Program-made: the position numbers and the translations under genes
The notes under the pieces: model-generated
Database searches by the model: none
Told to the model about the DNA's origin: nothing
What the model saw: only the letters and a program-made list of their open reading frames with translations
Shown here: positions 35,230 through 48,620 of the stretch, piece by piece
Numbering within the stretch: position 1 is the first letter of the stretch
Layout of the letters: each line of letters begins with the position of its first letter
Assembly: GCA_023238725.1 (NCBI GenBank)
Contig: CM041546.1
Location: 13,198,528-13,262,527 of the forward strand
DNA: 64,000 bases
DNA from: Scortum barcoo
Taxonomy: Eukaryota; Chordata; Actinopteri; Centrarchiformes; Terapontidae
Direction of reading: 5' to 3'

Positions 35230-36289
35230 GTGAGTATCTCTAACGCTTTTTTTTATTTATTGTATTTAATGATGGCTCCCCGAAGTTGGCAGGCCAGCCT
35301 AAAGGAATGTCCTGTCCCGCTGTTATCCTGTGTGTGTGTGTCCGGTATCATCTGTTAATACACCCAAAACCCATTTCTCCTCATGTGGCTTTGCAGGGTC
35401 TATTTCTTATTAATAGATCTTTATAATGCCGCGCGGTTGCTTTAAAAATCACTATATCATTACATCGATAAATCATATTTTCTCTCCTATTAGACATTTA
35501 CTTTGCTGTGTACAACATAAGTCTGATTTTTTTTTAATGTAATGGATTTGTTAGTTTTTTTTAATGATGAAAAGCTTTGGGAACATTTAGTGCAAAGGGT
35601 ATGCGGCGTGTTAGTTCCTGTTGTGGGCATCGTGGTGCGCAGACACGCAGACGGGCAGCCAACACCTGAGCCGCAGCCTCACTCAGCCCGCGTCTACCTG
35701 GACAGACTCCCGACACATGCACCGCCACCACATCCCACCCACCACACCTCCGTCCACATCCACCGTGAACTAAATCTCAGAGGGCGTGGGGTCGAGGTTG
35801 GGAAGAAGAAGAAGAAAAAAAAGAAGAAGGAGGAGGAGGTGGAGGAAGACGACAAAATTAGGATTAGGATTGGGTTTGATGATTTTGTTTCTGTTGTGCT
35901 GTTTGTTTCAGTTGCATGTCAACAACGTGACATTTAGCTGCTAAGAGGGAACAAGTAGCCTGAGGGGAAGCCAGGCATCAGACACAGATCAAATGTGGAT
36001 GGTGAGGCATTTTGGTGGTGTTTTTTGAAAAAAAAAAAAAAAAAAAAGCTCGAGAGGCTTGTTTAAAAATGTTTCTGTAGTCATGAAATTGGGCAAATTA
36101 ACACAGTGTGTGGACTTGGTGGGTGGCTCTGGTTCTTTTTTGTAACTGCACAATATCTGTACCACCCTCCTTTTATTTTGTGAGCGAGTTTGGACTTTTA
36201 TTTCTTATTATTGATAAAGGCTGTATCGGTGTGTGGACTAGTTGAGAGTATTCCTGTGACCCGTCTTAATTCCCCCCCTCTGTGTTGGT

Positions 36290-36710
36290 GGGATCAGAGA
36301 CCAGCAGGCACTGGGAGATTACACTGAGGCAGAAAGAAAGGGAAAGACTGATGAGGGAGAGAGGCACATGGCCAGAGATGCAAAATGTAAAATGTGAGTA
36401 AGAGAGGTAGAAGAAGAAGAGGGGGAGGGAGGGCTGGTCTGTGGAAGAAGAAAGGAAGAGGAGCACCAGGCTTGTGTGCATAACGAACAGGATGAGCTGA
36501 AGGGGAGAGCAGAGAGAGATGAGAGGCATACAGAAAAGCAGCAGTGGAGGAAAGAGAGAGGTTTGTCTGTGTGTGTCTCCCTGTATGTGTGTGTGTTTGA
36601 ATCCAAGGGGGGATGGAGAGCAAGCCTGAGACAGAGAGGAGGGGCTAGAGAGAGCACCAGAGGCAGTGGGGGGGGAGGTAGAGAGAGAGAGAGAGACTGC
36701 CTATTCTGAT
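36290..36710. repeat. Purine-rich tract in ciart intron 1
   Basis: Mostly G/A on the plus strand, with GA runs near 36530 and 36680. The several Ser/Leu-rich frames here on the minus strand are artefacts of this composition. Confidence 0.6.
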
Positions 36711-37126
36711 TTCACTACTCTACAAGCTCCCATCCCCCTCACATTTTACTCTCCTCTCCAGTCTCCAATCTCCTCAATGGGAGCCAGACATGCACTACCA
36801 TTGTGTGCCTACTGCCTACCCCCAGTCCCACTCTGCACCATGTTAAACTAGGGCACTGGTATACCCACCATTTTGAGTAATTGGGGTTATTATTTTTGGG
36901 AGAGAGACAGGGAAAATGGTTTGTTGCTAAGTGGAAAGCAGTTCTTTGCTATGATTTAGTTTTTGGGTGTCTTGTGACTTCTTGACTATCTCCATTCACT
37001 GTAGTGTGAACGTAAAACATGCTGGTTTTGAGTTTTCAGCCGAGCCTTCTTCTTTTTACGTGTGTTTCTAAGCTCAATTGAATGTCACGATAACCCTAAT
37101 CCTCTGCTGCTCCTGCCCCAACAGCA

Positions 37127-39405
37127 ATGCAGTCCCAGGGCAGCACCTCCTCCCAGCCCTCCTTCGATTCCCTGAGCTCAAGCGACAGCCTCTTGTTCAG
37201 CGACTCGGAGCAGGCGGAGGACGACACAGATGTCTTCCTGACGGACGGCTCTTCCTCTGTCATCATCGGGGGCATAGGCGGGGCTTCGGCCAGCGGAGAC
37301 AGAGGACCAGAGAGCCCCGGGTCCCAGTGGACGTGTGACGGCTTCACTGATAAAGAGGAAGAGGAGGAGTCGTACAGGTCGGGGAGCGCCGGCAAGCCAG
37401 CCTCTCGTATCGGCTTGGGCGAGACGGATCCTACAAACCAGATCCCGAAATCACAGGGAGACCTGCTGTTCGCTCAAAAGGTAAGAAGACTGGGTCCAGG
37501 TAGAGACAGTGATGATAAGAGGGATGACAGAGCAATGTGTGTGCAGAGGAATGCCCAGCAGACTGATTCAGACAGAGAGGCCAAACCGACACTCAGTGGT
37601 AATCTATCTTCTCTCCCTCTTCCTCTGTCAGTGTGCTGAGCTACAGGGTTTTGTCAGGCCCCTGCTGGAACTGCTAAATGGACTGAAGAGGGGCCGATTT
37701 GACCGTGGTAAGCATCCTTACATCACTGCTTCCAGATAAGCAAGCGTGGGGACTAGCAGCTGAAGTCGTGAATGCTGAACGCAGGTTTATATGATCTGAG
37801 CGGCCTCATTCATTTGCGATAGAGAGTGTTCCCTTGTGCAGCAGCCTGTATTGACGCAGCCTATTGATGTAGTCCAAAGTGCAGTGTGTGTGAAGCGACA
37901 GTCTTGTGGCTGACTCATCAGCTCATGAGAGTTTACCGATATCACAGAGTGAAAGTGGTGTGTGTGTGCGACTGTGCATGTTCACATGTGCATGCATTTT
38001 CCGTGACTATGGAGGGCAAATGCTGACTCTGGGATTATGTTTTTGATTGACAGGTTTGAGTAGTTTCCAGCAGAGCGTTGCCATGGACCGAATCCAGAGG
38101 ATCGTGGGGGTTTTACAGAGACCTAACAGCGGGTAAGATATCATCCACATTGTCCCACCATCCACCCTCAGTGTCTAGTGTAACTATTTGTTGCTTGTTC
38201 TAATCATTAGACACCGCATCTCAGATGAGCTTTAGCATGTGACTGATTATTAAATTGGAGTTATAACAAGACAGAACCAGCGAGGTAGTCTTCCATTTCA
38301 AGCCTCATCTCCAGGTCCATGTTTAATTGAACAGTTCTTGGGGGAGGTAGAGTTACAGCATTCACAGTGCAGACAGACACCAAAGATAGAGGAGGATTTG
38401 TCATACAGGGCCTTAAACGTCCAGCTGTTTCTCTGTGCAGAAACACAAATGCATTGCTGTCTGATCCTCACTTTTATTTCTTTATTTCTTCTTTTTTGAC
38501 TTTTTGGGTTTTGTAGGGAGAAATACCTGAACACCCTTCTCCAGGTGGAGATGATGCTGAAGCTTTGGTTTCCTCAGATCCCCACTCAGCCCATCTCCAC
38601 AGCCTCCAGCGTCACCGCATCCCCGGTTTGCGCCCTCCGAGAAACTTCCAGCACCACCCCGCCGCACAAGCACAGAGATCAGTTACATATTCCCGTTAAG
38701 GTAACAACACACGCATCCCACCCCCCACTACACACAGCCACTACCAAAAATTAAGTTCTATACTCACTTTAAATTACTCTCCTGCTCTTTCTCCAGAAGC
38801 GCAGACTCAGCTGGACAGGTACGGACTCCCCCACGCCTTCCCCTGTTCTTAAGTGCCCTCGTGTCAGTGCAGAAAAGAGGGTGAAGCAAGATGGCGATGA
38901 AAGGGACGGCCCTCCTCATCCATTACTGGCATCTGATGCAGACCAAAACTCAGCAGATGTGGCTGGTAACAGCCAGCTAAGTGAGGGCACAAAGGGAAAA
39001 GACGGTGACAGCGAGGAAGTGGGCAAGATATCTGCGTACAAAGCAGGTCAGAGCTCTGAACCAAGCCTGACGTGGGTTCACGTCGCCCCCATCCTGTCCC
39101 CTCGAAAGGCCTGTCCTTCACATGAAGGCACAACAGCATCAGGCAACAGTGAAAACAAGCCTGACGCTGCCGTCATTTCATCCAGACAGAGGGGCAGTCT
39201 GGCTACACAAGACAGCTCCGTCTCCTCTACCACGCCCCACAAGCACCCAAAAAATCTGAAGAAGCCAGTCAGGTGCCAAAGCCAGCCTGTTGCTGGACAA
39301 CAGAGTGATAATGAGACCATCGAGAGCTGTCAGAATAAAAATCAATCTCCTTCTGTCACACTCAAGCCTTTGCCCAGAGTCTGTCCCACTCCCTTAGAGA
39401 CCTGA
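37127..39405 (+). CDS. ciart: Circadian-associated repressor of transcription (Chrono), complete CDS
   Basis: Coding exons 37127-37480, 37632-37707, 38054-38132, 38517-38700 and 38797-39405 join in frame to 433 residues; the human protein has 385. The ATG lies two bases after the acceptor CCCCAACAG. The N-terminus is Ser- and acidic-rich (SSSDSLLFSDSEQAEDDTD). Residues about 119-196 are the conserved core, including CAELQGFVRPLLELLNGLK, GRFDRGLSSFQQSVAMDRIQ and the LWFPQIP end. A basic KRRL begins the last exon, and a second conserved block LTWVHVAPILSPRKACP follows. The rest of the last exon is low-complexity and likely disordered. Chrono is a nuclear repressor that binds BMAL1 and damps CLOCK-BMAL1 transcription. 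Its position before prpf3 and rprd2 matches human 1q21.2. The E-box and CCAAT promoter upstream fits clock control. Confidence 0.93.
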
Positions 39406-42025
39406 TGCATTGAACGAGCAAAGAGCCGGCAGCCTCACTTTGTTACACCGCCAGGCTAAGAGCTGCTGTGAGAGGAAGAAGGGAAGAGGCTAAAGGCCTG
39501 TCATTACAGATGTATTAGCGAGAGGAAGGGGAGCAAAGAACTGCAGGTGATCGACGTTGAAGACAAATGAAGATCATACACAGCCCCCCATCAAGACCAC
39601 AACTACAGCAGTTATTTCAAACAACAGGATGTAATGTGTTTAAATGAATCAAATCCATTGCAGCTGATCACCAATTACAACAAATGATTCAATTCAGTGA
39701 CATAATAATCTGAACATTTCCACAAAAGCAGTTGTGGTTGAGGGGGACAGGAATGGACTCGTAAAGCTCAAAGGCTATCTAAAGCTTACTGAGTAATGGT
39801 CAATAGGAGAGATTTTGAGGAATTCCGTGGAGCAGACAATAGTTTCTCGTCAATATGAAAGCAATTAATTAATTCAGATGACTGTTTCGGCAGGAATTTA
39901 ACTTGAAGGACACACTCAATCTGAAACTAGAAAAGCTGATGTCAATATTCAGAGTGGAAGTTTAGTGTGATAAAGTAACTCTAGTTAGGATTTAATCCAG
40001 CGTGAGTGACGCAGGGTGAACAGAATCTGATTCTAGTCTCTCGGCAGGAGACACATTTGACCTTACATTCACTTGTAGATAGACTTAAGGCATCTGGTTT
40101 GAAATAAGTGACATTGAAGTCATCTTGTGACTAGTGATGTGAGAAATACAGTGTACAGAATGCAGCATTATACTGTACTTGTGGTGTGCTTAGAGTTATC
40201 GGAAACTGTGGAAAAAATGATGTCATCAACTCACGATTGTAATCCAAGAGCTGTTTGGACGCTTGGCTGGCAGATCTGCAGCAGGGCATCAAGAGGGGTG
40301 ACATCACAGCGATCAGAGGTCGCACAACTTTTCTTGTCACGCTGTGGATCAGATGTGTCTGCCTGGTCTTCGACTACAAGCCGACCGGCAATTACTGTCA
40401 TGAAAATCCAAGGAAGACCAGTCCTCGAGGCGAAAAAAAAAAAAACACAAAACAAGGACCACTCAAAGACATCTGTCTCTCTAGTCCAGCAGTTAATTTA
40501 TTCATGTGTAGATCAGACACTGCATTTATTTATTGTTTGTATTTATTTATTGGGCAGCTGAATATCGCCAAAACTGTGCATTTGCATAGTTTGGCCTACA
40601 GTTGTTTTGAGGCGACAGGGAAGATGGTGTTAATAGATTGTTTGTGGTTTTTATTGCTATCATGGGGAGAACGAAAATCGAAAGGAAGTGAAATCTTATG
40701 AATGGACTACTGTGCCTTTTTACCAAATAGGATGTGTTCAGGAAAGCATTTGGTGCTTTCAGTGCATTCATGACTGCGTTGTGATTGTTTGCTTTTATTT
40801 CACAAAAGCAGTACAAATTCAATCATGAAAGCCAACATGTAGTCATTTTCATCTTGCTTCAAGAGTTACACACAGCATCAGAACCGACAGTATCATCAAC
40901 TATCTCTCTACAGCTTAAAAACCGGTGTCCAGCTCTAGTATTCTGATATCTACAGTTAATCCAAACTGCCTACATCTCCAGCTTTCACACACAACAACAG
41001 CAGTGGCTACTATTATGTCATGTCGTATTAAAGTGTAGCCTTCTTCTGAGGCTTTCCTTTTAGTTCTGTTCAACAGGGGGACGGACTGAACTGCACTTGT
41101 AGCCGGTGCTCTTGAAAACTTGAAAAAAACAGAGAAAATATAAATGTAAGGGAGGAAACCTTTATTTGCACCACCCTCCTCTGCTGCTATTGTTCTAATT
41201 CCAGTTCTAATTCACGTCCAATATGAGGCTCTCGCTGTATTTGGAAATCTGCTCACAATATTCTTCTAAATATAAGAGGGGTTAGCGATGTGATTGGATT
41301 TACCTATATTGCAGAAGTATTGTAAATATTTAGACTAAAATATTTTTAAATTGGTATGAGCGGTTCATACACTATTTACATGAATATAGAGGAGGGATAC
41401 CCACGTACCAGACTCCTCCAAAAAAAAACCCACCACATGTGAACACAGAGCCACTGGCAGCTTCCATGTTACTGCCTATGTTTGCGGGTTATGGAACGAA
41501 CAACCCCCTCAGTCGCAAATCTCAGAGTCAGGCGGTCTTAACCCATCCCCGTCTTCAAGTGTGCAGGCAGGATGTGCCAGACGCTGACTCCTGAGGCTGG
41601 GGGTGTCCTCCACTGACTCCTGTTTTTTATATACAGTTGTGGTATGACAGAGAAACCAATTGCACTTATTCTTCACTGTTTATCTCCTCTTTTTCATGTA
41701 TGTTTTCTACTGCAGCGACCACTGCTGATTGGTCAGAAATGATATTTCTCATTTATTTTAGCTGCCTTTTTTTTCTGAAACTGTAAAAGCTGACTGTAGT
41801 CCCCCCCAACCCTCCTCACCCTCGCCTCCCCTCCCCCACTCTGCTGCATTCGTCTGCCCTTGCTCTCTCTCCTTCATCTCCCTCAATCCTGTTAGTATCT
41901 TTTCTTTCTAAACTAAACGCTGTCTTTCCCTCACACCATCTTTACGTGATATTACTCTTCTGGCTACTTTTTCAATAATGATGAAAAGAAAAAAAATCTT
42001 TTAATAAAGGACACATTTTTTGAAA
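39406..42025 (+). other. ciart: Probable long 3' UTR of ciart
   Basis: No other gene was seen between the ciart stop and an AATAAA at 42003-42008, so a 2.6-kb 3' UTR is plausible. An ATTAAA near 41027 would give a shorter form. The open frames at 40.1-40.8 kb show no recognisable protein. Confidence 0.4.
42003..42008 (+). terminator. ciart: Candidate poly(A) signal for ciart
   Basis: AATAAA, the first canonical signal of the right sense that sits in a suitable AT-rich setting downstream of the ciart CDS. Confidence 0.4.
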
Positions 42026-45000
42026 GCTGAACTTACTGCTTGTAATTTTGTGCCTGTTTTTTGGGGAGGAAATTAATTATTCATTTATTTGTTATTTTAT
42101 TTTTGACCTAATATGTGACAATGTGAGACTGGTGTTTTGGAAAAGCAGCTCACTCTAAACAGATGTGCGACTCAATGGGGTGCAGATTTACAGACTGTAC
42201 ATTTTGAAGTGTGCATGTGTGGGTGGGACGGGGATTGGGTGGCGGGGGGGTGATGAAGGGAAGGCGAGGGTAGTGAGAAGGAGGGGTGGCGGGGTGTGAG
42301 ACTACAGCCTCGGTAATCTCACTGGCAGTGGGGGGGCTGGCTGATCCTCCAACCAGCTGCTTCTCCAGAGCGCAAACATTACAGAGTGTTTGTGTGGTTT
42401 GGTTGTTTATTTCATGAGATCACAGTGAGTTAATACGTCCTATAGGTGTCGAGAAGAGCCTGGCATGCTTGTGTGTTTGTTGTGCTTTCTGAGTACCGTG
42501 ACAGTCAGATGGGCTCAGGTCTCGGCGTCTGCACAGGGGCATGCTGATTTCAGTCCCTCTAAAAAAATCAAAGGTGAGAGTCAAAAGTTAACCTTACTGA
42601 TCACTTGCCAAAGTGCCCTGTGCTCCTGCTAAAAACCATTAAACTTGCCAGTGATGATTTTCTGTAGAATGCACAAGAGATGATTTTGGAAAAAAATTCT
42701 GATATTTTTTTAGAATAGTGAACTTAACATTTTTTTATATTTGGACTGATGGTCAGACAAAACAAACAATTTGGGCTCTAGGAAATTGGGATGGATATTT
42801 TTACTATAGTTATTTGACCTTTTTTACAGACAATGGTTATAATTTAATCGAGAAAATAATAGACAGATTACTTCAATGAATATCAATGTTGGTCGCAGGT
42901 CTGGTTTCATATATTTCATTAAATCTTAAATATCCCAAATTCCTGAATTAAAAAGGTGGAACATTCACCATTTTCTCTCCACTCCAGCAGCATCACACCC
43001 ATGGATACAGCATGAACATGGGCACGAGAGTGACAAATTTTAAGAGGGTGTGGTTTGATTTCTCCCTGCTCAGACGGGATGAAATCAGCCATGCCGCACG
43101 CACACACACGCACAAACATACCCAGAGTCGTAAACACAGATGCACACGCGTGTGCCACTCCCCTCCACACGCTCTGACACACTGACTGGCTGATTTTGTG
43201 ATGGGCCTGTCTCTGACACACTGACTCTGCTACGTTACAACAACAGAGACCGCCCGCCCCCTCCCTCCCTCTTGGCCCCCCCTTGTATCCATGCAGTTTT
43301 TAGCAGAGAAGCCCTTGCCCTCCATCTCCCCCCTCCGCCGCTACTCACCCCCTTCCTCCTCTGGAGGAGGGAAACGAGGGGCAGGAGGAAAAGGACGAGA
43401 AGAGGATGTGTGGAGGGCAGAGGGAGGAGACCTGACCTCACTCAGTTTTGGGGAGCTTGGAGGGCATTTGTTGTTTTTTTTCACTTGTTTTCAACAATAA
43501 TGATTTTTTTTTTTCCCCAGCCATTTGACTTGTGTTTATGGGTTTTTTATTTTGCCTCCTACAATTTTGTTTTGAAGGAAGTTTTATACACCTTATAATA
43601 CATTATACCAATGTATCATGCTGCATTTGTAACAGTCTCTATTAAACCACATAGCAGAAGGATAAAGAAAATCAGTTATTGCATCATAAATGTGGTAAGT
43701 TATTTTCACTTCTCTGAGAATCCAGCAAGCGTGTGTTGGATTAATTGAGCACGTGTCTGTGCATCAATAGGATTGCACATAATGACCTTACTACCCCTCT
43801 TATCCCTGGTTGTGTAGGTTTTAATTGAGGTTCCACATCCCCTTATTGGTTTTAACAAGTTAATGATTTAAGGGTGTCTGTCCAGTTCTGCTGCCTGTGC
43901 TGAGTGAGTAATGAAGGGACTGACACAATGAGGTGCTTATTCACTTATTCCAAACTCCCCTCCCCCATAAAGCACTCCCTGCACTCCAGTAAACCTCACG
44001 TGAGGTGAAGCCACACTGTGACTTTACAACTACACACACACGCACTCCTGTGTTCACACAAAGATATGATAGGAGCACACTCACACACTTGCTCTTACTC
44101 ACCCAAAGTCCTCAGGGGGTTTTAGTGCCGACTAGTCCCAAAACAGCCTCGATGCTCATTAAAATTGCACAGTGGCCAGCCCTGCGATGGAAATCTGAGC
44201 TACTTCGAAGTCATTTCTGGTTTGCTGGAGCTCGCTGGGATGACAGGCCTTGGCGTGAGTGTGGGGTTGGAGATGCTGGTCTTCCCACCATCTGTGGTCC
44301 CCATCACTGTGATGTCACCAACAGGGGACATGGTAAAGGCAGAGACACCGGGACTACATTTTCAAGGACGCACGTGTATCTCATGACATTGTGGTGTGAT
44401 ATTTGGGGCACGGCCGAGGCTTCAGGCAAATAACATCCTCATCAGTTTCTTTGGCCTGAATGTGTTCTCGGGAGCCTGCTCGAGGTGACGCCATCTTACG
44501 CGACTGCTCAATTATTCAGGTTCAGCAAGTGAGAGGGGAAACACCATGCAGAATATACAGAGGACAGGAAAAGGAAGGAGTTGGCAAACAGGGGGGATAT
44601 GAATGAGAGGAAAAAGTGGGAGACAAAATACACTCACTACACTAGACGATGCACTAACACCAATACTCACGCTAAGGTCCTCGCTGCCCATGTGTGAAGT
44701 AAAGACAGTGGGGTCCCTTGAGATTGTACCATCTACGATGATTTACAGCCCCTGTCAGATACAGTGAAATAAAACTGGGTCAGCATGATGAAATATACCA
44801 TGGACACGAACTTGATGAATCAAACTTCTGTGTGAAGGAACACAGGGAACATCTTCAATAAAGTCAGAAATTATTCACTTATGTAATATTTATAGCGTCG
44901 CTATAATGCAGATTAATAGAGTCAGCTGACATCACGTGATTCAAAATGTTGAGAATATTGGAGGAAATGTTCAGCAAATGAAAGGAAACACTTGTGCAAG

Positions 45001-45728
45001 ATTAAACAATTAGTGCTCTGCCAGTATTGGACCAGGATTAACTAAATGTACGACATTCCAGTAATACAATGGATGAATTCATACAGCTCTCACCACACGC
45101 CTCCATGGTGCTTTATTATACTTGTTTTAGCTGCACAGACAAGTGGAAGTCACTGATTGCCACCATGGGTAAGAGCATGTAGTGTGTGTGAATCCTGTGT
45201 GTTTTGTTTTTCTGTGTGTATTTGTATAGAAATATCTGTTCTGTATCTGTTCTATTGTGACATTATGTGCTGAGGTGTCATTACATAATAGAGTTGGCTA
45301 GAGAGAGAGAGAGGTTGGGTGGGGGGGAAGGCAGCACATGTGAGGTGCCAGCGTGGAATTCAGGTTGATGATTGTGGTGGCGAAGGTTGCTGGGTGTGTA
45401 AATATGTTGTTTGCTGACCTGCTAATCATTTGATTACAACCAGATTAAGGCATTACTCATATAAATGTATATTTAACAACGTTGTTTTACCAAAATGTAG
45501 GTCAAAAATTGACCAAGAGACCAGCTTTATATATTAATTTTACAATTACTCCCTTATATGATGCTAAAAATGACTAATCAGTTGTTTTGTTTATCAACAA
45601 CAAAAGTACCAAACAATTTTTATCTGAAGGTTTGCTAGATTTTTTTTCTTTTTCTTTAATTGTAAAGTGGATAATTTTTGGATTTTGCACATCTGATGGA
45701 ACGAAAAAAAAACATCTAAAGATTTCAC

Positions 45729-46140
45729 TAGGGCTACAACATCTAACAATTATTTTCAGATTGATTATTTATTAATCTTCCAATTATTTTCTTGACTAAT
45801 AGATTCATTCTTTACAAGTCACAGGTTCTCATAGCTGATGACATCTCAAAACATTGTTGTCTTGTCCAACCAACAAAACCAGACTGAAACCAAGGATATT
45901 CAATTTATTACCACAGAAGACAGAGAAAAGCAACCCACCCATTTTTGCTTTAATAAATACTTTTTAAAATACACTGCTGATTAATTTTCAGGCAAATTAC
46001 ATCAATTAATCAACTAAATGTTTTAGCTCTCGAAAACTTTTAAACAACTGACCTGCACTGGGAAACTATGATGGGAAATATTCTCATTTTTTTAAACAAT
46101 TGGTAAATTGGTAAAAACCAGAATAGCTGCAGCCCTATTG
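45729..46140. mobile_element. Teleost MITE-like repeat
   Basis: Begins AGGGCTACAAC with TTATTTTC/TTAATC units and ends with GCTGCAGCCCTAT, an inverted copy of the start, so inverted termini are visible. A related degenerate copy lies at 57090-57440. No coding capacity. Resembles a family I recall as very common in teleosts. Confidence 0.55.
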
Positions 46141-47229
46141 TTTTGTTTTTTGAGTACATACACATCTTATGGTATTTTGACTCTGCACAAACACCAGAAA
46201 GGTCACACAGTGAACTGGATCCAAAGTTCCACAAAGAGGTATGGGGTGGTAGAAAAATCTCACATTTCATAATCCTAAAAAGAAAGCATATACAATGAAA
46301 GTTTCTCAAATTTCCTTTATTTGGTGCTAATGAGAGACATCCTGCCAGATACCAAATTGGTGTACTGCAAACCCTGTAAAAGCTTAGTCTGGTTATTCAC
46401 ATAAAAGAGGCTGTAGTCTGCATGTAAACATTGATGTAAACAGTCAGTAAGTGGGTGAGTGAGTGAAAGCCAGAAGATAAACTGTGGTGGATGTATCCTT
46501 GATGAATCAGCATATGTCTGCGCTGATGAGGAGTTGTGCTGTTCAGTAAGAGTAACTGAATGTATAATGAATGACTGGCATCTCAATGACTATTATAACT
46601 CTGCAGAAAGAACACGTCTGGCAAACTATAATATAATGTATAAACAGTTTAGCCCAACTGAAAAGTAGCAAGCAGCATTACCTCTGTAAGTGGAAGCATG
46701 GACGTGGATTGTTGGAGGGGGGGCGGAGTCTGACAGACTGGTGTAGCCTCAGGCTTACTACTGCTGCATTCATGCTCACACTACTACAACTGCAGCTGAC
46801 CCACATCATGCAAAGATAGAGAAAAAAATGAGGGGGTGGGCCTACAATGGAAGGAAACAGAGATCGACTAATAATCCTTTTTTTTTTTTACTAAGGGACT
46901 AGCTTCATGACAACTCAGTAGTTAATTGGGCAACTGTTTAGCAATGTTTCACTCCATACAGAGTAATGATAAAAATCAATACTGTGGACAGTTCACTACT
47001 GATTCTCCATTCATTTCTGTTAATACTACTGCTTTTTACACTGAATTCAAATACATTTAACATATTAAATTTGTGATACAGATCAAACAATGACTTTTTG
47101 TTTGCTAGGATGATAATTAGATGTAATTACTAGTTACAGCAGATAATATTTATTGGTCCATATTGACTCTTTATCTAAACATGGTCATTTATGATGACCA
47201 ACATTGGCAGCAACAGTTCCACTGCAGTG

Positions 47230-47995
47230 AATATAATTACTTTTAATGGGACACTAATTGTCTGTTCCTATAAATATCTTGGTGTCTGGCACAATGACAA
47301 GCTGCTTCAAAAAGCATATTAATCAACGGACTAAGTTCTTGAAAGTCAAACTGGCATTATTTTATAGAAATAGGGTGCTGTAAAACTGTAAAGTCAAGTC
47401 CTTTATTCATTATGAGCTATGGTGATGTAGTTCATATGCACTCTCCTGACTCTACTCTTAAACCTATCGATGCAGTTTATCACCCTTAGGTTAATAACTG
47501 GGGAAGGCTTTAGGATGTATCACTGTAATCTATGTGAGAAAGCTGGGTGGTGTCGTTAGCAGGGAGAAAAGAACGACATGCACTCTATTCATCGACAAAG
47601 CACTTCTTGGCAAACTTCCTGGTTATCGCTCATGTCTTTTTCACCAAAGATCAAGTTCACACTGCACTAGGTCCAAAGACTATTTGGTCTTTGAAAATCA
47701 CCATGTTAATACAGAGACTGGTAAAATGGCTCTTAAATACAAAGGTCCACACAAGTAGAAGAATCTGCAGGGGGCCATAAAATCAGACAGTCCCTTTTAA
47801 TCAATTTAAATCTGTGTTTTGATTGACACAGAACAACCTGAATGTATGTAGTCTGTTTGTTGTATTTGTTTATAATTTGATTTGTTGTTTCCTGTAAGTT
47901 TCTTTTGCTGAAACTTACAGGGCTTCCTTGTGAAAGAGAGCTTGCTTTCAGTGCCCACTTGTTTAAATAAAGGTTAAGCTGAAATACAAAAACTG
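47230..47995 (+). mobile_element. Decayed LINE reverse-transcriptase 3' end
   Basis: YKYLGVWHNDKL is readable at about 47269-47305, followed by degenerate pieces (FITGxGF-like near 47490, KEKRTTCTLFIDKALLGKLP at 47567-47620, DYLVFENHHVNTETGKMA near 47680-47730). The copy ends with TTAAATAAAGGTTAAG near 47960. These match the C-terminal part of teleost non-LTR retrotransposon ORF2. Frameshifts and stops make it nonfunctional. Confidence 0.7.
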
Positions 47996-48401
47996 GTCAT
48001 ATCATGTATGGACATCCATTAAATGTCTTCATTCTGTTGCATACATGTGCTGAAAATCTCAAATATCGATGCATTGAGATTTCATCATGGCCCAGTATTG
48101 CTTAGGAAAAAAAATCACTAAGGGGCACCAGCTTTATGCGGTTTAGTATGTGGCACTGTATCCCATTATCTCCATTGAAAGGGCATTTTATAATGTTGTC
48201 TTGGACACTTTTATCTACCATGGAGCATCCAAAAGAGCACGTTTGCTGCGGGGGGGGGGGGCGCAGGGTCAAACACAAGCTTTCAAATGTGGTTGACTAT
48301 TGTAAAAACCTGACTTTTAATAATGTTCAGTAAGTAAACCAGAGTTGCCTTGAGCTCAGTTGGGTGGCGCCAACGAACATTTAAGTGCGTGAAAGTTGCC
48401 A

Positions 48402-48436
48402 TGAAGAAGAAGAAGAAGAAGAAAAAGAAGAAGAAG
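48402..48436. repeat. (GAA)n trinucleotide repeat
   Basis: A run of GAA/AAG units with one AAAAA interruption, lying just upstream of the prpf3 promoter. Confidence 0.9.
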
Positions 48437-48450
48437 CAGCGTCTCCCCGT

Positions 48451-48620
48451 TTCCGGTTCCGGGTCGTGCATTAGAAACGTCGTGCGAACGGCGCGACCAA
48501 ACAGAAAGTTTCACAGAAAACTTAGCTGTCTGTGTGGTTTACGTCGCTTAAATTAGCTCATTTCTTTTAGACTCTTGCTACGTGAGCGGCCCGAGCAGGG
48601 ACAGCGGCAGAATCGGAAGG
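48451..48620 (+). promoter_or_regulatory. prpf3: prpf3 promoter and noncoding first exon
   Basis: Two adjacent TTCCGG motifs at 48451-48456 and 48457-48462 are typical ETS/GABP sites of housekeeping promoters. A GC-rich leader follows. Its donor is uncertain: CTTGCTAC then GTGAGC near 48581, or CGGAAG then GTTTGT near 48620. No TATA box was seen. Confidence 0.5.

Larger units (their letters stand above)
42026..48400. other. Intergenic DNA between ciart and prpf3
   Basis: Contains G-rich and purine/pyrimidine-rich patches (42.2-42.35 kb, 43.25-43.45 kb), a MITE-like repeat and a LINE relic. The open frame at 44165-44386 has a protein-like composition but was not recognised. No MRPS21-like or other expected neighbour was identified. 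Confidence 0.45.

Noticed and set aside
36266..36709. Several minus- and plus-strand frames in ciart intron 1
   Set aside because: Low-complexity translations of a purine-rich tract.
37096..37395. Minus-strand and alternative-frame readings over ciart exon 2
   Set aside because: Shadows of the real coding frame, which alone matches Chrono and continues through four further exons.
47534..47780. Two open frames that look like a small protein
   Set aside because: They are fragments of a decayed LINE reverse transcriptase in shifting frames, not a host gene.
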